Assembly (NCBI RefSeq): GCF_900291955.1
Contig: NZ_OLMR01000001.1
Location: 558,001 to 622,000 of the forward strand
Direction of reading: 5' to 3'
DNA: 64,000 nucleotides
DNA from: Pseudoruminococcus massiliensis
GTDB lineage: Bacteria > Bacillota > Clostridia > Oscillospirales > Acutalibacteraceae
Part shown: positions 55,701 through 64,000 of the stretch, in pieces
Layout of the letters: each line of letters opens with the position of its first letter
How positions within the stretch are numbered: the first letter of the stretch is position 1
Translations under genes and position numbers: made by a program
The notes under the pieces: generated by a model
The model's database searches: none
What the model was told of the DNA's origin: nothing
Seen by the model: only the letters and a program-made list of their open reading frames with translations

Positions 55701-56632
55701 ACCTGACCTGCCTCTGCCATAACCTCACCTGTGAGTGGGTTTGCGATAGGCTCTGCAACCTTTTGATTTGCAATTCTATTTGCTATGCCAAGCTTTTTGT
55801 TATATTTATAACGACCTACTCTTGACATATCATATCTTCTTGGGTCGAAGAAAAGTGCATTGATATGTGCCTGAGCACTTTCTACTGTTGGTGGCTCACT
55901 TGGACGAAGCTTTCTATAAACTTCCTTGAGAGCCTCTTCGGTATTGCTGCATGAATCCTTTTCGATTGTTGCAAGGATTCTTTCGTCAGCACCGAAATAA
56001 TCTATAATATCTGTGTCGGAGCTAAGACCTAAAGCTCTGATAAATGTTGTAACAGGGAGCTTTCTGTTCTTATCAATACGAACATAGAAAACATCGTTGA
56101 CATCGTTTTCATACTCAAGCCATGCGCCTCTATTAGGGATAACTGTTGAGCTGAAAAGCTGCTTACCTGTTTTATCATATTCCATCTTATAGTAAACGCC
56201 AGGAGATCTGACAAGCTGTGAAACAATAACACGCTCAGCACCATTGATAACAAATGTGCCGCTTGGTGTCATAAGAGGAAAATCGCCCATAAATACTTGG
56301 CTTTCCTTAACCTCATCTGTTTCTTTATTGTGTAATCTCGCAGTTACACGAAGTGGTGCGGAATGAGTTGCATCTCTCTCCTTACACTCTTCAACACTAT
56401 AATTGGGGTGCTCGGTATCAAGCTCATAATCAACAAAATCGAGCGTAAGATTACCTGTATAATCAGAAATACCAGAAACATCTCTGAAAACCTCACGCAA
56501 ACCCTCATCAAGGAACCATTGATATGAATTTTTCTGAATCTCGATGAGATTAGGCATATCAATAACTTCGTCAATACGGGCAAAGCTCATTCTCTCGGTA
56601 TTACCGAGACGCACAGGTTTGACATTTACCAT
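52784..56632 (-). CDS. rpoB: DNA-directed RNA polymerase subunit beta
   Basis: 1282 residues from the ATG at 56632, which has GGAGTGAT 6 bases upstream and begins [17 protein letters not shown]; two ATGs at 56656 and 56653 lie further up. Motifs: the rifampicin pocket [20 protein letters not shown] then [20 protein letters not shown] with no known resistance change, [47 protein letters not shown] and the C-terminal [20 protein letters not shown]. The last 90 or so residues form a long acidic tail rich in Asp and Glu. It is not preceded by rplJ-rplL. Confidence 0.97.
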   Translation of the reverse strand: MVNVKPVRLGNTERMSFARIDEVIDMPNLIEIQKNSYQWFLDEGLREVFRDVSGISDYTGNLTLDFVDYELDTEHPNYSVEECKERDATHSAPLRVTARLHNKETDEVKESQVFMGDFPLMTPSGTFVINGAERVIVSQLVRSPGVYYKMEYDKTGKQLFSSTVIPNRGAWLEYENDVNDVFYVRIDKNRKLPVTTFIRALGLSSDTDIIDYFGADERILATIEKDSCSNTEEALKEVYRKLRPSEPPTVESAQAHINALFFDPRRYDMSRVGRYKYNKKLGIANRIANQKVAEPIANPLTGEVMAEAGQVISPALAREIEDAGVNIAFVEHIEGKIVKVISNAMVDISKFVDFDAKEECDIKERVRFAVLSEILGECDNDEELKKEICRRRDDLVPKHIIIDDIFASINYMNCLANGIGNTDDIDHLGNRRIRSVGELLQNQFRIGFSRLERVIRERMTLQAQDLENMSPNALINIRPVTAAIKEFFGSSPLSQFMDQNNPLAELTHKRRLSALGPGGLSRDRAGFEVRDVHYSHYGRMCPIETPEGPNIGLISYLATFAKINEYGLIEAPFRKVDKDKGVVTNEVVYMTADVEDNYIVAQANEPLDEEGHFIHEKINGRCRDEFVEVERDKADYMDVSPRMVVSVATAMIPFLENDDANRALMGSNMQRQAVPLLVTESPIVGTGMEYKAGVDSGVCILASEDGVVESVSADQIKMRYDSGKTETFHIIKFTRSNQDTCINQIPIVNRGQRVKKGEVLADGPSTNNGEISLGKNALIGFMTWEGYNYEDAVLISEKIVRDDVYTSIHIEEYETEARDTKLGAEEITRDIPNVGDDMLKDLDERGIIHIGAEVHTGDILVGKVTPKGETELTAEERLLRAIFGEKAREVRDTSLRVPHGEYGIVVDVKVFTRENSKDELQPGVNQVVRCYIAQKRKISVGDKMAGRHGNKGVVSRILPVEDMPFLPDGTPLDIVLNPLGVPSRMNIGQVLEVHLGYAAKALGWKIMTPVFDGAHEDDIFDIYKDIEKKAKAGELPPPENPSKIDFTECFKKDGIITNECKTRMRDGRTGEWFDNPVTVGYMYYLKLHHLVDDKIHARSTGPYSLVTQQPLGGKAQFGGQRFGEMEVWALEAYGAAYTLQEILTVKSDDVVGRVKTYEAIVKGQNIPTPGIPESFKVLIKELQSLALDVKVLDKDNNEIDLRQNFDEDDDVGLNADSDSEFNEKNVMTTMDGYMLDGDDEDEDNMFDERGIVNDKDDADEDMFGEDSDYEGGDFFGNSDDDK

Positions 56633-56808
56633 TTGGCCAATCACTCCATTCATCATTTAACCGTCTTTAACTTTCCCTTTATATATTCGGCAAAGTCATA
56701 AAGAAAAATTTTTGAAAAATTAGACTTGATTTTTTGTCGAATATGTGATAATATCTTGTAGTCAAGCACACGAAAAGGGAATATTTATCTATTATGGTGC
56801 AGTATATT

Positions 56809-56837
56809 ATTATAAATCCGTGGGAAGCTATTGTCAA
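56809..56837 (-). promoter_or_regulatory. Consensus promoter of rpoB-rpoC
   Basis: On the minus strand, TTGACA (56832-56837), 17-base spacer, TATAAT (56809-56814), giving a leader of about 170 bases. No riboswitch or clear terminator was seen in that leader. It explains why rpoBC is transcribed separately here. Confidence 0.85.
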
Positions 56838-56989
56838 GTATTTTTGCAAAGTTTCCTTATTTTTTTGCATTTTTTCAGGATTTATGTAATATCATTTAAA
56901 TAAAGTATTTTGAATTTTAATGCCGCTGTTTAAGAAGCACCCGACTGGGTTGTTATAAATTTAACTTGATATTGGCATTTTAAACAAGA

Positions 56990-57037
56990 AAAATCTCCTA
57001 CGCTTACTAAAGCTGTAAGCATAGGAGATTCTTTTTT
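56990..57037 (-). terminator. Terminator of the LCP gene
   Basis: AATCTCCTATGCTTAC / GTAAGCGTAGGAGATT on the minus strand with T runs, just beyond the stop at 57043. The stretch between here and the rpoB promoter holds nothing else recognisable. Confidence 0.9.
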
Positions 57038-57042
57038 AATAT

Positions 57043-58272
57043 TTAAGCTGCATTGTTGTATTGTTCGTCAGTAGTTGTTTCTTCTGATGAATTGTTTGAA
57101 ACTTCACAATCTGAGCTTCCGAAAATAGCCATCTGGATTCTTGCTCTCTCTGCGTCCCAATCGTTGATTGTAACAACATCCATTCCGTCAATTTTTGGGC
57201 AAGAGAAATTTCCGCCTGATAAATCAGGTACACTCAATGCGGTAACATCATAATTAAGATAGTTCAAAGCATTCTGAGCAAGATAAACAATTTCGCCCTT
57301 GTCAAGGTCTGTTTCAATCATAGGTCCTACTTGATATATGATACTCATAATCTGTGCAAGGTTAGACTTCTTCAAATCCTTCATAATTGTATTGAGAACG
57401 ATTCTCTGACGGTTTGTTCTATCCCAGTCAGAACCAGCACTATCTCTATCTCTTGAATACCAAAGAGCCTGTCGTCCGTTAAGATGAACTACACCGGCCT
57501 TTGCAGTAATTTCGTGTCTTGTCTGAACCTGATTGTTCTTCCAGCACTGCCAGTTTATATAGTCGATTTCCTCGTCAGTAAGCTCAAGGTCTATACCGCC
57601 GAGAGTATCTATAATATTTGTAAAGCTATCAAAATCAACTATCGCATATCTGTCTACATCTACGCCGAAATTATATTCGATAGTTTCTATTGCAAGCTCC
57701 GCTCCGCCGAGTGCATACGAGGTATTAAGTCTATGAGGAAAATATCCTGGAATTTCAACCCACAAATCACGCAAAAACGATGTCATAACTATGTCACCTG
57801 TTCTATTGTTGATAGAAAGCAAAATCATAGAGTCTGAACGACCATAAGCTTCGCCTTCAACTTTTTTATCTGCACCAAAAAGCATAATATTAAGAACATC
57901 ATTATCAGATTTTAAGGTATCGGGAATAGTCCCCATATTATACGATGTTGTACTGCTTTCTGCCTTTGATGAGCTTGAACTTTTGCTTGAGCTTGAACTA
58001 TTCTCTGGCAGTTTATTATAGTTTATACGGCTTATTGAGCTATAAGCATATATACACGCCGAACCACCTAATATAAATATAACTGAAACAAGACAGATTG
58101 CAATATTAGCAATCCACATTTTCTTGAATTTTTGAGATTTATTTTTCTTTTGGGCATTGCTTGAGGGACGACTTCTTACCTCAACCGGAAAATTGTCTAT
58201 ATCATCATAGCTTGAATATGACGAATCAGAGAAAATATCCTCAAAGTCATCATTCTTGTGATTATCTTGCAT
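57043..58272 (-). CDS. LCP (LytR-CpsA-Psr) family cell-wall glycopolymer ligase
   Basis: 409 residues. A cytoplasmic acidic/basic N-terminus is followed by one membrane helix (IANIAICLVSVIFILGGSACIYAY), a serine-rich spacer and the extracytoplasmic LCP domain: IMLFGADKKVEGEAYGRSDS, TSFLRDLWVEIPGYFPHRLN, ALGGAELAIETIEYNFGVDV, IDTLGGIDLELTDEEI and LWYSRDRDSAGSDWDRTNRQ. LCP enzymes attach teichoic acids, capsule or other glycopolymers to peptidoglycan from polyprenyl carriers. It fits the other envelope genes in the window. Confidence 0.92.
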   Translation of the reverse strand: MQDNHKNDDFEDIFSDSSYSSYDDIDNFPVEVRSRPSSNAQKKNKSQKFKKMWIANIAICLVSVIFILGGSACIYAYSSISRINYNKLPENSSSSSKSSSSSKAESSTTSYNMGTIPDTLKSDNDVLNIMLFGADKKVEGEAYGRSDSMILLSINNRTGDIVMTSFLRDLWVEIPGYFPHRLNTSYALGGAELAIETIEYNFGVDVDRYAIVDFDSFTNIIDTLGGIDLELTDEEIDYINWQCWKNNQVQTRHEITAKAGVVHLNGRQALWYSRDRDSAGSDWDRTNRQRIVLNTIMKDLKKSNLAQIMSIIYQVGPMIETDLDKGEIVYLAQNALNYLNYDVTALSVPDLSGGNFSCPKIDGMDVVTINDWDAERARIQMAIFGSSDCEVSNNSSEETTTDEQYNNAA

Positions 58273-58484
58273 AAATTCATCACAACCTTTCTAATATTGC
58301 AGCGCATAAGCACATAGGATAAGATGTTTAAATACCTTTCCATTCTTGTCATTATAGCTTATATATCGGCAAAATTCAACGAAATCCGCAAAAATCGGCG
58401 ATATTAACAGAAAATTTCCTATTATAAATTTTCTACCGTCAATGAGAAATATAATAAATCCTAAAAACTTATATTATTGTCGGT

Positions 58485-59081
58485 TTATTCATTATATTTT
58501 TTAATTTGCTCATCGAGTGTCATTCCATATGATGGCATAAATTCTTTGATAAATTCTGCAAGCTCAGGTGTCATATTTTCTTCTATTATTTTCCTTGTGC
58601 TTTCCTCTGCCTTGCAAAATTCCATATTGCCCATTCGGCGTTCATCAATACATTTTATCAATGCTGACAATCTATCTGCTGATTTTACGATTTTCCATAT
58701 TTCTTCATCGCCGTCTTGTACTACAAAATATTTTTCATATTCTTCTCTCAAATCATCTGGGAGAGTTGATAAAAGTCTTTCTCCAGCTTCTTCCTCAACA
58801 GCCTTATATGCCTCACGCAGTTTTTTGCTTGAGTATTTTATCGGTGTTGGCAAGTCGCCTGTAATAATCTCTGTGCAATCGTGAAACATTGCATAAACTG
58901 CCACTTTATCTGCATCAATGCTTCCGCCGAAACGCTTATTCTTAATTATACAAAGTGCATGAGCAATAAATGCTACTTCAAGGCTATGTTCGCTAAGGTT
59001 TTCGTTTCTTGTATTATTCATCAAACCCCAACGATTTATGTATTTAAGGCGTGAAAGCGTAGAAAAAAAGGAATAGCTCAT
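58485..59081 (-). CDS. yfbR: HD-domain 5'-deoxynucleotidase (YfbR-like)
   Basis: 198 residues from the ATG at 59081 (AGAGAGGT 5 bases upstream). HD-domain motifs: RWGLMNNTRNENLSEHSLEV (metal His), AMFHDCTEIITGDLPTPIKY (His-Asp), and VVQDGDEEIWKIVKSADRLS (Asp). YfbR-type enzymes dephosphorylate deoxynucleoside 5'-monophosphates, keeping dNTP pools balanced. The conserved H...HD...D set is intact. Confidence 0.88.
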   Translation of the reverse strand: MSYSFFSTLSRLKYINRWGLMNNTRNENLSEHSLEVAFIAHALCIIKNKRFGGSIDADKVAVYAMFHDCTEIITGDLPTPIKYSSKKLREAYKAVEEEAGERLLSTLPDDLREEYEKYFVVQDGDEEIWKIVKSADRLSALIKCIDERRMGNMEFCKAEESTRKIIEENMTPELAEFIKEFMPSYGMTLDEQIKKYNE

Positions 59082-59201
59082 ACCAAAAACCTCTCTGAAC
59101 ATTATTTTGCAATAATAATAGCATAATATTCGTCAATGTTCAACAGAATGGTATGAGCCGTTCCTTATTTAGTTATTTTAATAAAAGACTTTTAGATGTT
59201 T

Positions 59202-60206
59202 TTATGAGTTGCTATCGAGAATAGTTACCTTTAAGCAGTGCATACTTCCTGGATATGATTCCGCAACCATATCATAGCTGATAAGCACACTGGACATAGG
59301 TTTAATATCAGCAGCAGTAGCAGTTTTTCCATTTTCAAACTTAATCTCTGCATCAGATAAATCAATTGTACAGCAGTTATCTGGCTCACCATTAATACAG
59401 CTTATAAACTTATCAGCTGTAACTATTGCGTATACGCTGTCATTCAGCTTATCCTTTATGCGTTCAGGCACTTTATATGGAATAGCTTGCTTTAAAAGTT
59501 CCTCGCCTGTTTTTTTGCAAACATCTGACAAGCTATCAAATCTCAATGGTAATACCAATTTATCGTCTACTATATATTGACGAATATTTCCTTGTCCAAA
59601 GTTTGCAGTTTCACCAAGCTGATTGATAATTTCCTTATAGGTCATACCTGCTTTAATTGCTTTCACATCAGATGAAGTGATTTTCTTAGAACCCGCACAG
59701 AAATAATTATCTGGAATATCTGTGTTAGATAGTTTTGCTGAATTAGAACTTTCAGAACTGCTTGCTTCTACACTTGAAGTATTATTCTTGGAATTTTGAG
59801 AATCACTTGCTGCTGTACTTGAAGAAGTATTTTTGGAATTCTCAAAATCATATTTACTTTCTAATGAATTATATATTTCCTCTTTATTGTTATTTCCTTT
59901 GGCACATACACTGTCTGACGAGCATGAACCATTATCACCTACCTGTGGTCTGAACTTTGTTGAGCCGATTATAGCAAAGCTTACAGCCGCAGCAAAACAC
60001 ACACAAGCCGCAATAGATGCAACTATTCTGAATGTATTTCTTGGCTTAACCTTAACAATCTCAACAAGTTTTTTATCATCAGTTTTCGCACTATCATTTG
60101 ATTCTGCTGCGTTGGTTTCATTAACTGCATTTATCTTAGGAGCAGCCTCCTCGATAAATTTATCATCAATATTACCTATGGCTTTCAATAAATCTTCACT
60201 TTTCAT
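59202..60206 (-). CDS. Putative membrane anti-sigma factor of the ECF pair
   Basis: 334 residues. A cytoplasmic N-terminal segment (KSEDLLKAIGNIDDKFIEEA, residues 1-60) is followed by one membrane helix (TFRIVASIAACVCFAAAVSF), a long Ser/Asn-rich linker and an extracytoplasmic domain with ITSSDVKAIKAGMTYKEIIN, then QLGETANFGQGNIRQYIVDD (a SmpA/OmlA-like lookalike) and a small terminal domain. Its start overlaps the ECF sigma gene by 11 bases, the usual arrangement for an anti-sigma that releases sigma on an envelope signal. No known anti-sigma zinc motif is present, so this role is inferred from context. Confidence 0.7.
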   Translation of the reverse strand: MKSEDLLKAIGNIDDKFIEEAAPKINAVNETNAAESNDSAKTDDKKLVEIVKVKPRNTFRIVASIAACVCFAAAVSFAIIGSTKFRPQVGDNGSCSSDSVCAKGNNNKEEIYNSLESKYDFENSKNTSSSTAASDSQNSKNNTSSVEASSSESSNSAKLSNTDIPDNYFCAGSKKITSSDVKAIKAGMTYKEIINQLGETANFGQGNIRQYIVDDKLVLPLRFDSLSDVCKKTGEELLKQAIPYKVPERIKDKLNDSVYAIVTADKFISCINGEPDNCCTIDLSDAEIKFENGKTATAADIKPMSSVLISYDMVAESYPGSMHCLKVTILDSNS

Positions 60207-60762
60207 AAATAATACCTTCTTTCTCTAAGTGGCTCTTCAACTGTTTTCTCAAACGAAAAAGTATAGATTTAATCTTTTCTTCACTAATATCATATTGTTC
60301 TGAAATTTCCTTTATAGAACGGGTGTACCAGTATCTGCTTACAAAAATTTTTCTCTTTTCTGATGTCAAGCTCTCTAAAAAAGCGTTTATTGACTGTGAA
60401 AGCTGTTTGCTATAAATTTCATTTTCTACACTGAAGCTATCTGAAATACATTCCTCAAGCTCTGAAAGAAGTACATCTATTTGCCCGGCACCTCTTTTTT
60501 GGGTATTATTATGTTTTAATCTATTCAGTGATATGTTTCTTGCTATTTTACCTAAGAATGCTTTTAGGTTATTCGGTTCACTCGGCGGAATAGATTCCCA
60601 CGCTTTTTGAAATGTATCATTGACACACTCCTCTGCATCTTCTGAATTTTGCAGAATAGAAAATGAAATGCTATTACAGTACGCTGAATATTTATTGTAG
60701 GTTTCGTTGACAGCCTTTTCGGAACGTTCCATATATAACTCAACTATTTGCTTATCATTCAT
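60196..60762 (-). CDS. ECF-type RNA polymerase sigma factor
   Basis: 188 residues. Region 2 (YNKYSAYCNSISFSILQNSE, then DAEECVNDTFQKAWESIPPS) and region 4 (SLTSEKRKIFVSRYWYTRSI, KEISEQYDISEEKIKSILFR) are clear, with a divergent region 2 start. GAGGTGA precedes the ATG. The gene is followed by its partner membrane protein with an 11-base overlap, and an ECF-type promoter (GCAACC-16-GTCTAT) lies just upstream, which points to autoregulation. The regulon is unknown. Confidence 0.9.
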   Translation of the reverse strand: MNDKQIVELYMERSEKAVNETYNKYSAYCNSISFSILQNSEDAEECVNDTFQKAWESIPPSEPNNLKAFLGKIARNISLNRLKHNNTQKRGAGQIDVLLSELEECISDSFSVENEIYSKQLSQSINAFLESLTSEKRKIFVSRYWYTRSIKEISEQYDISEEKIKSILFRLRKQLKSHLEKEGIIYEK

Positions 60763-60805
60763 TTTCTCACCTCACTTGAATTATAGAAGAGCCTCTTCAC
60801 CTATA

Positions 60806-60832
60806 TAGACAACAAAATTTTACAAAGGTTGC
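60806..60832 (-). promoter_or_regulatory. Predicted ECF-dependent autoregulatory promoter
   Basis: On the minus strand, GCAACC (60827-60832), 16-base spacer, GTCTAT (60805-60810). The AAC-N16-GTC form suits ECF factors rather than the housekeeping sigma. Located about 45 bases before the sigma ATG. Confidence 0.65.
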
Positions 60833-60868
60833 ATTAAATACAATATTTTAAACGATTTTCAAAAAAAT

Positions 60869-60932
60869 AGAGCATATTTGCCCTAAAACCATTAAAATGG
60901 AAATCCGAGAACAAATATACTCTATAAACATT
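60869..60932 (-). terminator. Long-stem terminator after DUF4299
   Basis: ATAGAGTATATTTG / CAAATATGCTCTAT on the minus strand, with an inner hairpin CCATTTTAATGG, followed by TTTTTTTG. Confidence 0.8.
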
Positions 60933-60943
60933 TTGTTTAATTT

Positions 60944-61831
60944 TTAGTTTGGCGGAAGTGTACCAAACTTCTTTAGCATAAAATCAATTCTTTCTCTTGT
61001 TAAGCCCTTTAACAAGATATTCTGTGCATCATAATGTAGATAATCCTCTTTTTTCAATGCCTTGAGAAAATCATCATACATAAGATGTCCGAGAACACTT
61101 TCTTCATCGTGCGAGTAGATGCTGATATACCAATCTTCAATTTCAATAGGTCTGCCTGTTTTTGCGTTCTTAAATCCAAATGGGCATCTTGGTATGGCAG
61201 GAACTATACTTACAACACCTTCTGTGAAAACATACATTCCAAAAACACAATCACGGCGTTTTGTTGTCATAATATTAGGGCGAGCATAATATGCGTCAAT
61301 ATTCTGCATTCTGTGCATATATTCGCTAAACGCTTCTAAAGGATTTCCTTCTTTGAGAAATTTTAAATCACCCTCACCAAGGTATAATGCCCATCTTGCA
61401 CAAAACAAAATCGGCTTTTGGAATTTTCCACTTGTTATCTCTTTTATTGATTCAATAGAGCTTGCTTTTGCAGCTTCTGCAAGCTTGCTTGAATTATATG
61501 GGTCGAATATTTCTCCACCCTGACTTACCTCGACTTCTTTGTTCCAGAAATCAGCCACACGAGCAGCCGTAGCATAGAAATCAGCAATTTCTTCAGCAGA
61601 TGAAGGGAGTGGCAAAAATAAGCTTATCTCATTATCGCCAAAGCCTACGCTCATACCCCTGCCGATTCTTTCTGGATTAAACATACTTATGCTGCCATCA
61701 GGACCTTTTTGTTCCATATTGAGTCGAACACCATCGAAAGAACCATATTTGAATTTACCACCTGTAAGCACATCAATAGATGGCAATTCTTTTTTAGCGG
61801 ATTTATTTTTAATTATAATTTCAATAGCCAT
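60944..61831 (-). CDS. DUF4299-like protein
   Basis: 295 residues, soluble. The beginning (AIEIIIKNKSAKKELPSIDV) and the course of the sequence (SVGFGDNEISLFLPLPSSAE, DFYATAARVADFWNKEVEVS, FGMYVFTEGVVSIVPAIPRC) fit DUF4299, a family seen in Firmicutes with no assigned role. The start lies 12 bases after the murC stop, so it is probably transcribed with murC. A terminator follows its stop. Confidence 0.65.
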   Translation of the reverse strand: MAIEIIIKNKSAKKELPSIDVLTGGKFKYGSFDGVRLNMEQKGPDGSISMFNPERIGRGMSVGFGDNEISLFLPLPSSAEEIADFYATAARVADFWNKEVEVSQGGEIFDPYNSSKLAEAAKASSIESIKEITSGKFQKPILFCARWALYLGEGDLKFLKEGNPLEAFSEYMHRMQNIDAYYARPNIMTTKRRDCVFGMYVFTEGVVSIVPAIPRCPFGFKNAKTGRPIEIEDWYISIYSHDEESVLGHLMYDDFLKALKKEDYLHYDAQNILLKGLTRERIDFMLKKFGTLPPN

Positions 61832-61843
61832 AAATTCACCTAA

Positions 61844-63220
61844 TTACTCAGCGTATTTCTGCTTGAGTCTATCATAAATCATATTTGCACACATATATAC
61901 ATTACCACCGCCAAGAGTGATAATTAAATCTCCAGGCTTAACGCTGTTCACAACAAAGTCTGTGATTTCCTCAAAGGTTTCAAACCATACACAGCCCTTG
62001 ATTTTATCAGCTAAGTCTTTAGAGTAGATATTATATGTATTTGTTTCACGAACAGCAAGTATCTCAGAAAGAACTGTATGGTCAGGTATTGAAAGTGCGT
62101 CCGCAAAATCATCAAGAAGCATAGCAGTTCTTGAATATGTATGTGGCTGAAATACAGCCCAAACATTTTTATAGCCCATTTCCATAGCGGCAGTGAGAGT
62201 TGCACGAAGCTCTGTCGGGTGATGTGCAAAGTCATCAGCAACAGTGATTCCGCCCTCTGTTCCGAGAATTTCAAAGCGTCTGTGAGCACCTGTAAATTCA
62301 CCAAGACCATTTGCAATATCACGAGCTGAAACACCAAGCTCAAAGCAGGCAACCGCCGCCGCAAGAGCATTCATTACATTGTGTTTGCCAGGAACCTTAA
62401 GCTTAACAGTTGTAAGCTTTATATTGCCCTTGATAATATCAAATTCGTCCATAACGCCTTCATTGGTGATAACTGCACGATAATCATTCTTCTCACCAAA
62501 GCCAAAGGTTATTGCACGACACTCAATGTCTTTAATAGCTTTGAGTGTATTTGCATCATCACCATTCACTATAAGAAGTGAAGTTGTCTGCTGTGCAAAC
62601 TTATGGAAGGATTCAATGATTCGGTCAAGAGTTCCGAAATAATCGAGGTGGTCTTCATCAATATTAAGAATAATAGAAATTGCAGGATTAAGATGTAAGA
62701 AAGTATCTACATACTCACAAGCCTCACAAACAATAATATCACTCTTACCAATTCTGCTGTTGCTCCCTAAGAAAGGAAGCTTGCCACCGATAATTGCGGT
62801 AGGGTCATAATCAGCCATAGTCAAAAGCTGAGTAAGCATAGAAGTTGTTGTTGTTTTTCCATGAGTACCAGAAACAGCAATTGAACGATTATACTTTCTT
62901 GTTACCTCACCAAGCATAATACAGCGTTCAACAGCAGGGATTCCAAGATGTTTTGCGGCTACAAGCTCAGGGTTATCAAGCTTAACAGCAGCAGTATAAA
63001 CTATAAGGTCAGCACCCTCAACATTTTCCGGATAATGCCCCATAGTAACAGGAATTCCATAAGAACGAATACGCTCTAATGTATCAGATTCTGCCATATC
63101 GGAACCCGTAATTTTATAGCCTTCATTAAAAAGTATCTCTGCCAAAGGACACATACCTGAGCCACCGATACCTATAAAATGTATAGTTTTGACACCGTCC
63201 AAAAGATTTTGCTTATCCAA
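61844..63220 (-). CDS. murC: UDP-N-acetylmuramate--L-alanine ligase
   Basis: 458 residues from the TTG at 63220, with TTGGAGTGG 5-8 bases upstream; a GTG three codons earlier is inside that site. It adds L-Ala to UDP-MurNAc in peptidoglycan synthesis. Motifs: IHFIGIGGSGMCPLAEILF, GSDMAESDTLERI, VSGTHGKTTTTSMLTQLL (P-loop), ILNIDEDHLDYFGTLDRIIE, GVMDEFDIIKG, VADDFAHHPTELRATLTAA and FQPHTYSRTAMLLDDFADAL. The catalytic His/Asp set is complete. Confidence 0.95.
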   Translation of the reverse strand: MDKQNLLDGVKTIHFIGIGGSGMCPLAEILFNEGYKITGSDMAESDTLERIRSYGIPVTMGHYPENVEGADLIVYTAAVKLDNPELVAAKHLGIPAVERCIMLGEVTRKYNRSIAVSGTHGKTTTTSMLTQLLTMADYDPTAIIGGKLPFLGSNSRIGKSDIIVCEACEYVDTFLHLNPAISIILNIDEDHLDYFGTLDRIIESFHKFAQQTTSLLIVNGDDANTLKAIKDIECRAITFGFGEKNDYRAVITNEGVMDEFDIIKGNIKLTTVKLKVPGKHNVMNALAAAVACFELGVSARDIANGLGEFTGAHRRFEILGTEGGITVADDFAHHPTELRATLTAAMEMGYKNVWAVFQPHTYSRTAMLLDDFADALSIPDHTVLSEILAVRETNTYNIYSKDLADKIKGCVWFETFEEITDFVVNSVKPGDLIITLGGGNVYMCANMIYDRLKQKYAE

Positions 63221-63314
63221 GAAATCCACTCCAATCTTAAAAATAGTTCACATAACTGTACACAATTAATGTATTTATAAAAATCGATAAAGAGATTTGT
63301 CGTATTTTTACGGC

Positions 63315-63346
63315 AAAAAGAAAAAGCACTCGCAAGGCGAATGCTT
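63315..63346 (-). terminator. Terminator of tRNA-Gly
   Basis: GCATTCGC / GCGAGTGC (one G-U) with a 4-base loop followed by TTTTTCTTTTT on the minus strand. Confidence 0.85.
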
Positions 63347-63360
63347 TCTTTTTGGAGCGT

Positions 63361-63436
63361 TGGAGCGGATGACGAGGCTCGAACTCGCTACCTCCACCTT
63401 GGCAAGGTGGCGCTCTACCGGATGAGCTACATCCGC
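63361..63436 (-). tRNA. tRNA-Gly (anticodon GCC)
   Basis: 76 bases including an encoded CCA. Acceptor GCGGATG/CATCCGC, D-arm GCTC...GAGC, anticodon stem CCACC/GGTGG with loop TTGCCAA (anticodon GCC), T-arm GCGAG-TTCGAGC-CTCGT type, discriminator T. All standard. Any open reading frame across it is spurious. Confidence 0.97.
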
Positions 63437-63695
63437 ATCTCTTAATGCTTGATTATTATAACCTATGCTTTCAAATTTGTCAAGCATTTTTTCGATTTTT
63501 TTGAAAAAGATATTTTTATACATCACTGAATACCAAATTATTAAATAAATAATTATATTTTTCATTTTAAGTTAGTCAAGCTATTCTGAATTCTATATTA
63601 GAAAAAACATTAAAATTTTATACATTATGTATAATTTATTTTAAATAATTTGGTGGTTTTTATTTTAATACGTTAGATTTTTTTTCGTTTTTCTC

Positions 63696-63724
63696 TTGAT
63701 TTTTTGAATATTACATAGTATAAT
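63696..63724 (+). promoter_or_regulatory. Promoter of the secreted protein gene at the window end
   Basis: TTGATT (63696-63701), 17-base spacer, TATAAT (63719-63724), about 70 bases before the ATG. The rest of the 356-base gap from the tRNA is very AT-rich and shows no gene. Confidence 0.65.
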
Positions 63725-63792
63725 AAGTGCAATGAATCTCTTAAGTGAGGTTTAAAAAATTTATTTTTATTTAATTTAGGAGGAAATCCAAA

Positions 63793-64000
63793 ATGAAAAA
63801 GATTCTTAGTGTCATTTTCGCAGCAGCTCTTGTAGCTTCTATGTTTGTTGTTGGTGCAGTTAGCACATCTGCAGCAGACGATTACACAGTTTACTTCGAG
63901 ATTCCAGACGATGCAACTCTCGAAAAAATTGGCCTTGATGTATGGGGCAGCAAAGTTTCAGTTCATGCTTGGAATGACGCAGGCAACTTAAACGGCGAGT
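63793..64000 (+). CDS. Secreted protein, N-terminal part (cut by window end)
   Basis: Sixty-nine codons are visible; the gene runs off the right edge. A clear signal peptide (KKILSVIFAAALVASMFVVG, then AVSTSAA) is followed by a mature start DDYTVYFEIPDDATLEKIGL and VWGSKVSVHAWNDAGNLNGE. The alternating aromatic pattern (YTVYF...W...VHAWN) recalls carbohydrate- or starch-binding modules of Ruminococcus secreted proteins, but too little is visible for a firm call. AGGAGG lies 10 bases before the ATG. Confidence 0.75.
   Translation, partial: MKKILSVIFAAALVASMFVVGAVSTSAADDYTVYFEIPDDATLEKIGLDVWGSKVSVHAWNDAGNLNGE

Noticed and set aside
52784-56632. Rifampicin-resistance change in rpoB
   Set aside because: The pocket reads like the susceptible form ([20 protein letters not shown]), with the His and Ser positions unchanged.
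63308-63565. Open reading frame across 63308-63565 on the minus strand
   Set aside because: It runs through tRNA-Gly and its terminator and has no ribosome site.

Overview
The window is 64 kb of a low-GC (by eye just under 40 percent) Gram-positive chromosome. Its gene content points to an anaerobic gut Clostridia member, most likely Oscillospiraceae/Ruminococcus. Signs are a single-chain 1250-residue PurL, a transketolase split into N and C subunits, SpoVB-like and SigH-like proteins, serine-rich lipoproteins, LCP, DUF4097 and DUF305 proteins, strong GGAGG ribosome sites and frequent TTG starts. No phage, transposase, CRISPR array or rRNA operon was seen. Species-level identity is inference only.

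Layout. 1-5.9 kb (minus): start of queA, then an MBOAT/DHHW acyl-transfer module with a DUF4358 lipoprotein and an SGNH lipoprotein, then a BspA-like leucine-rich-repeat surface protein. 6.1-7.1 kb (plus): LysM protein and a small membrane protein whose ribosome site is buried in a terminator-like hairpin. 7.1-11.4 kb (plus): an aromatic amino acid operon (SDR protein, aroF, GNAT, tyrA, SGNH hydrolase) behind a Tyr/Phe-rich leader peptide and an intrinsic terminator. 11.6-14.2 kb: sirtuin and SpoVB-like flippase. 14.2-29 kb (minus): map, folC, a PadR/DUF1700/DUF4097 module, split transketolase, radical SAM protein, nadC-nadB, an XRE/lipoprotein/zinc-ribbon module. 27.9-31.4 kb (minus): pheA, aroC, aroA. 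31.6-34.4 kb (plus): a VanY-like protein without metal ligands, glucokinase and a DUF2262 protein. 34.4-36.3 kb (minus): YlmH-like S4 protein, zinc-ribbon protein, tRNA-like element, sigma factor. 36.6 kb: yifB/comM. 38-48 kb (minus): purL, metY behind a leader peptide ending Cys-Cys-Cys, luxS, rarA, a phosphohexomutase. 48.6 kb: DUF305. 49-63 kb (minus): rpoC-rpoB, LCP protein, 5'-nucleotidase, an ECF sigma/anti-sigma pair, DUF4299, murC, tRNA-Gly. The window ends inside a secreted protein gene.

How the genes fit together. Chorismate metabolism is split over two loci: aroF-tyrA with peptide-based attenuation, and aroA-aroC-pheA from its own promoter. Sulfur metabolism has metY next to luxS (homocysteine supply and recycling). 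Envelope functions (MBOAT module, LRR, LysM, flippase, LCP, murC, DUF4097, ECF pair) recur throughout. Five copies of a modular palindrome-rich intergenic repeat, plus end fragments, sit between transcription units.

The strongest candidates for under-described biology are the two leader peptides (Tyr/Phe at 7172-7267 and Cys at 43709-43771), the tRNA-like element next to the sigma gene, the hairpin over the 6665 start, the ligand-less VanY homologue and the repeat family.
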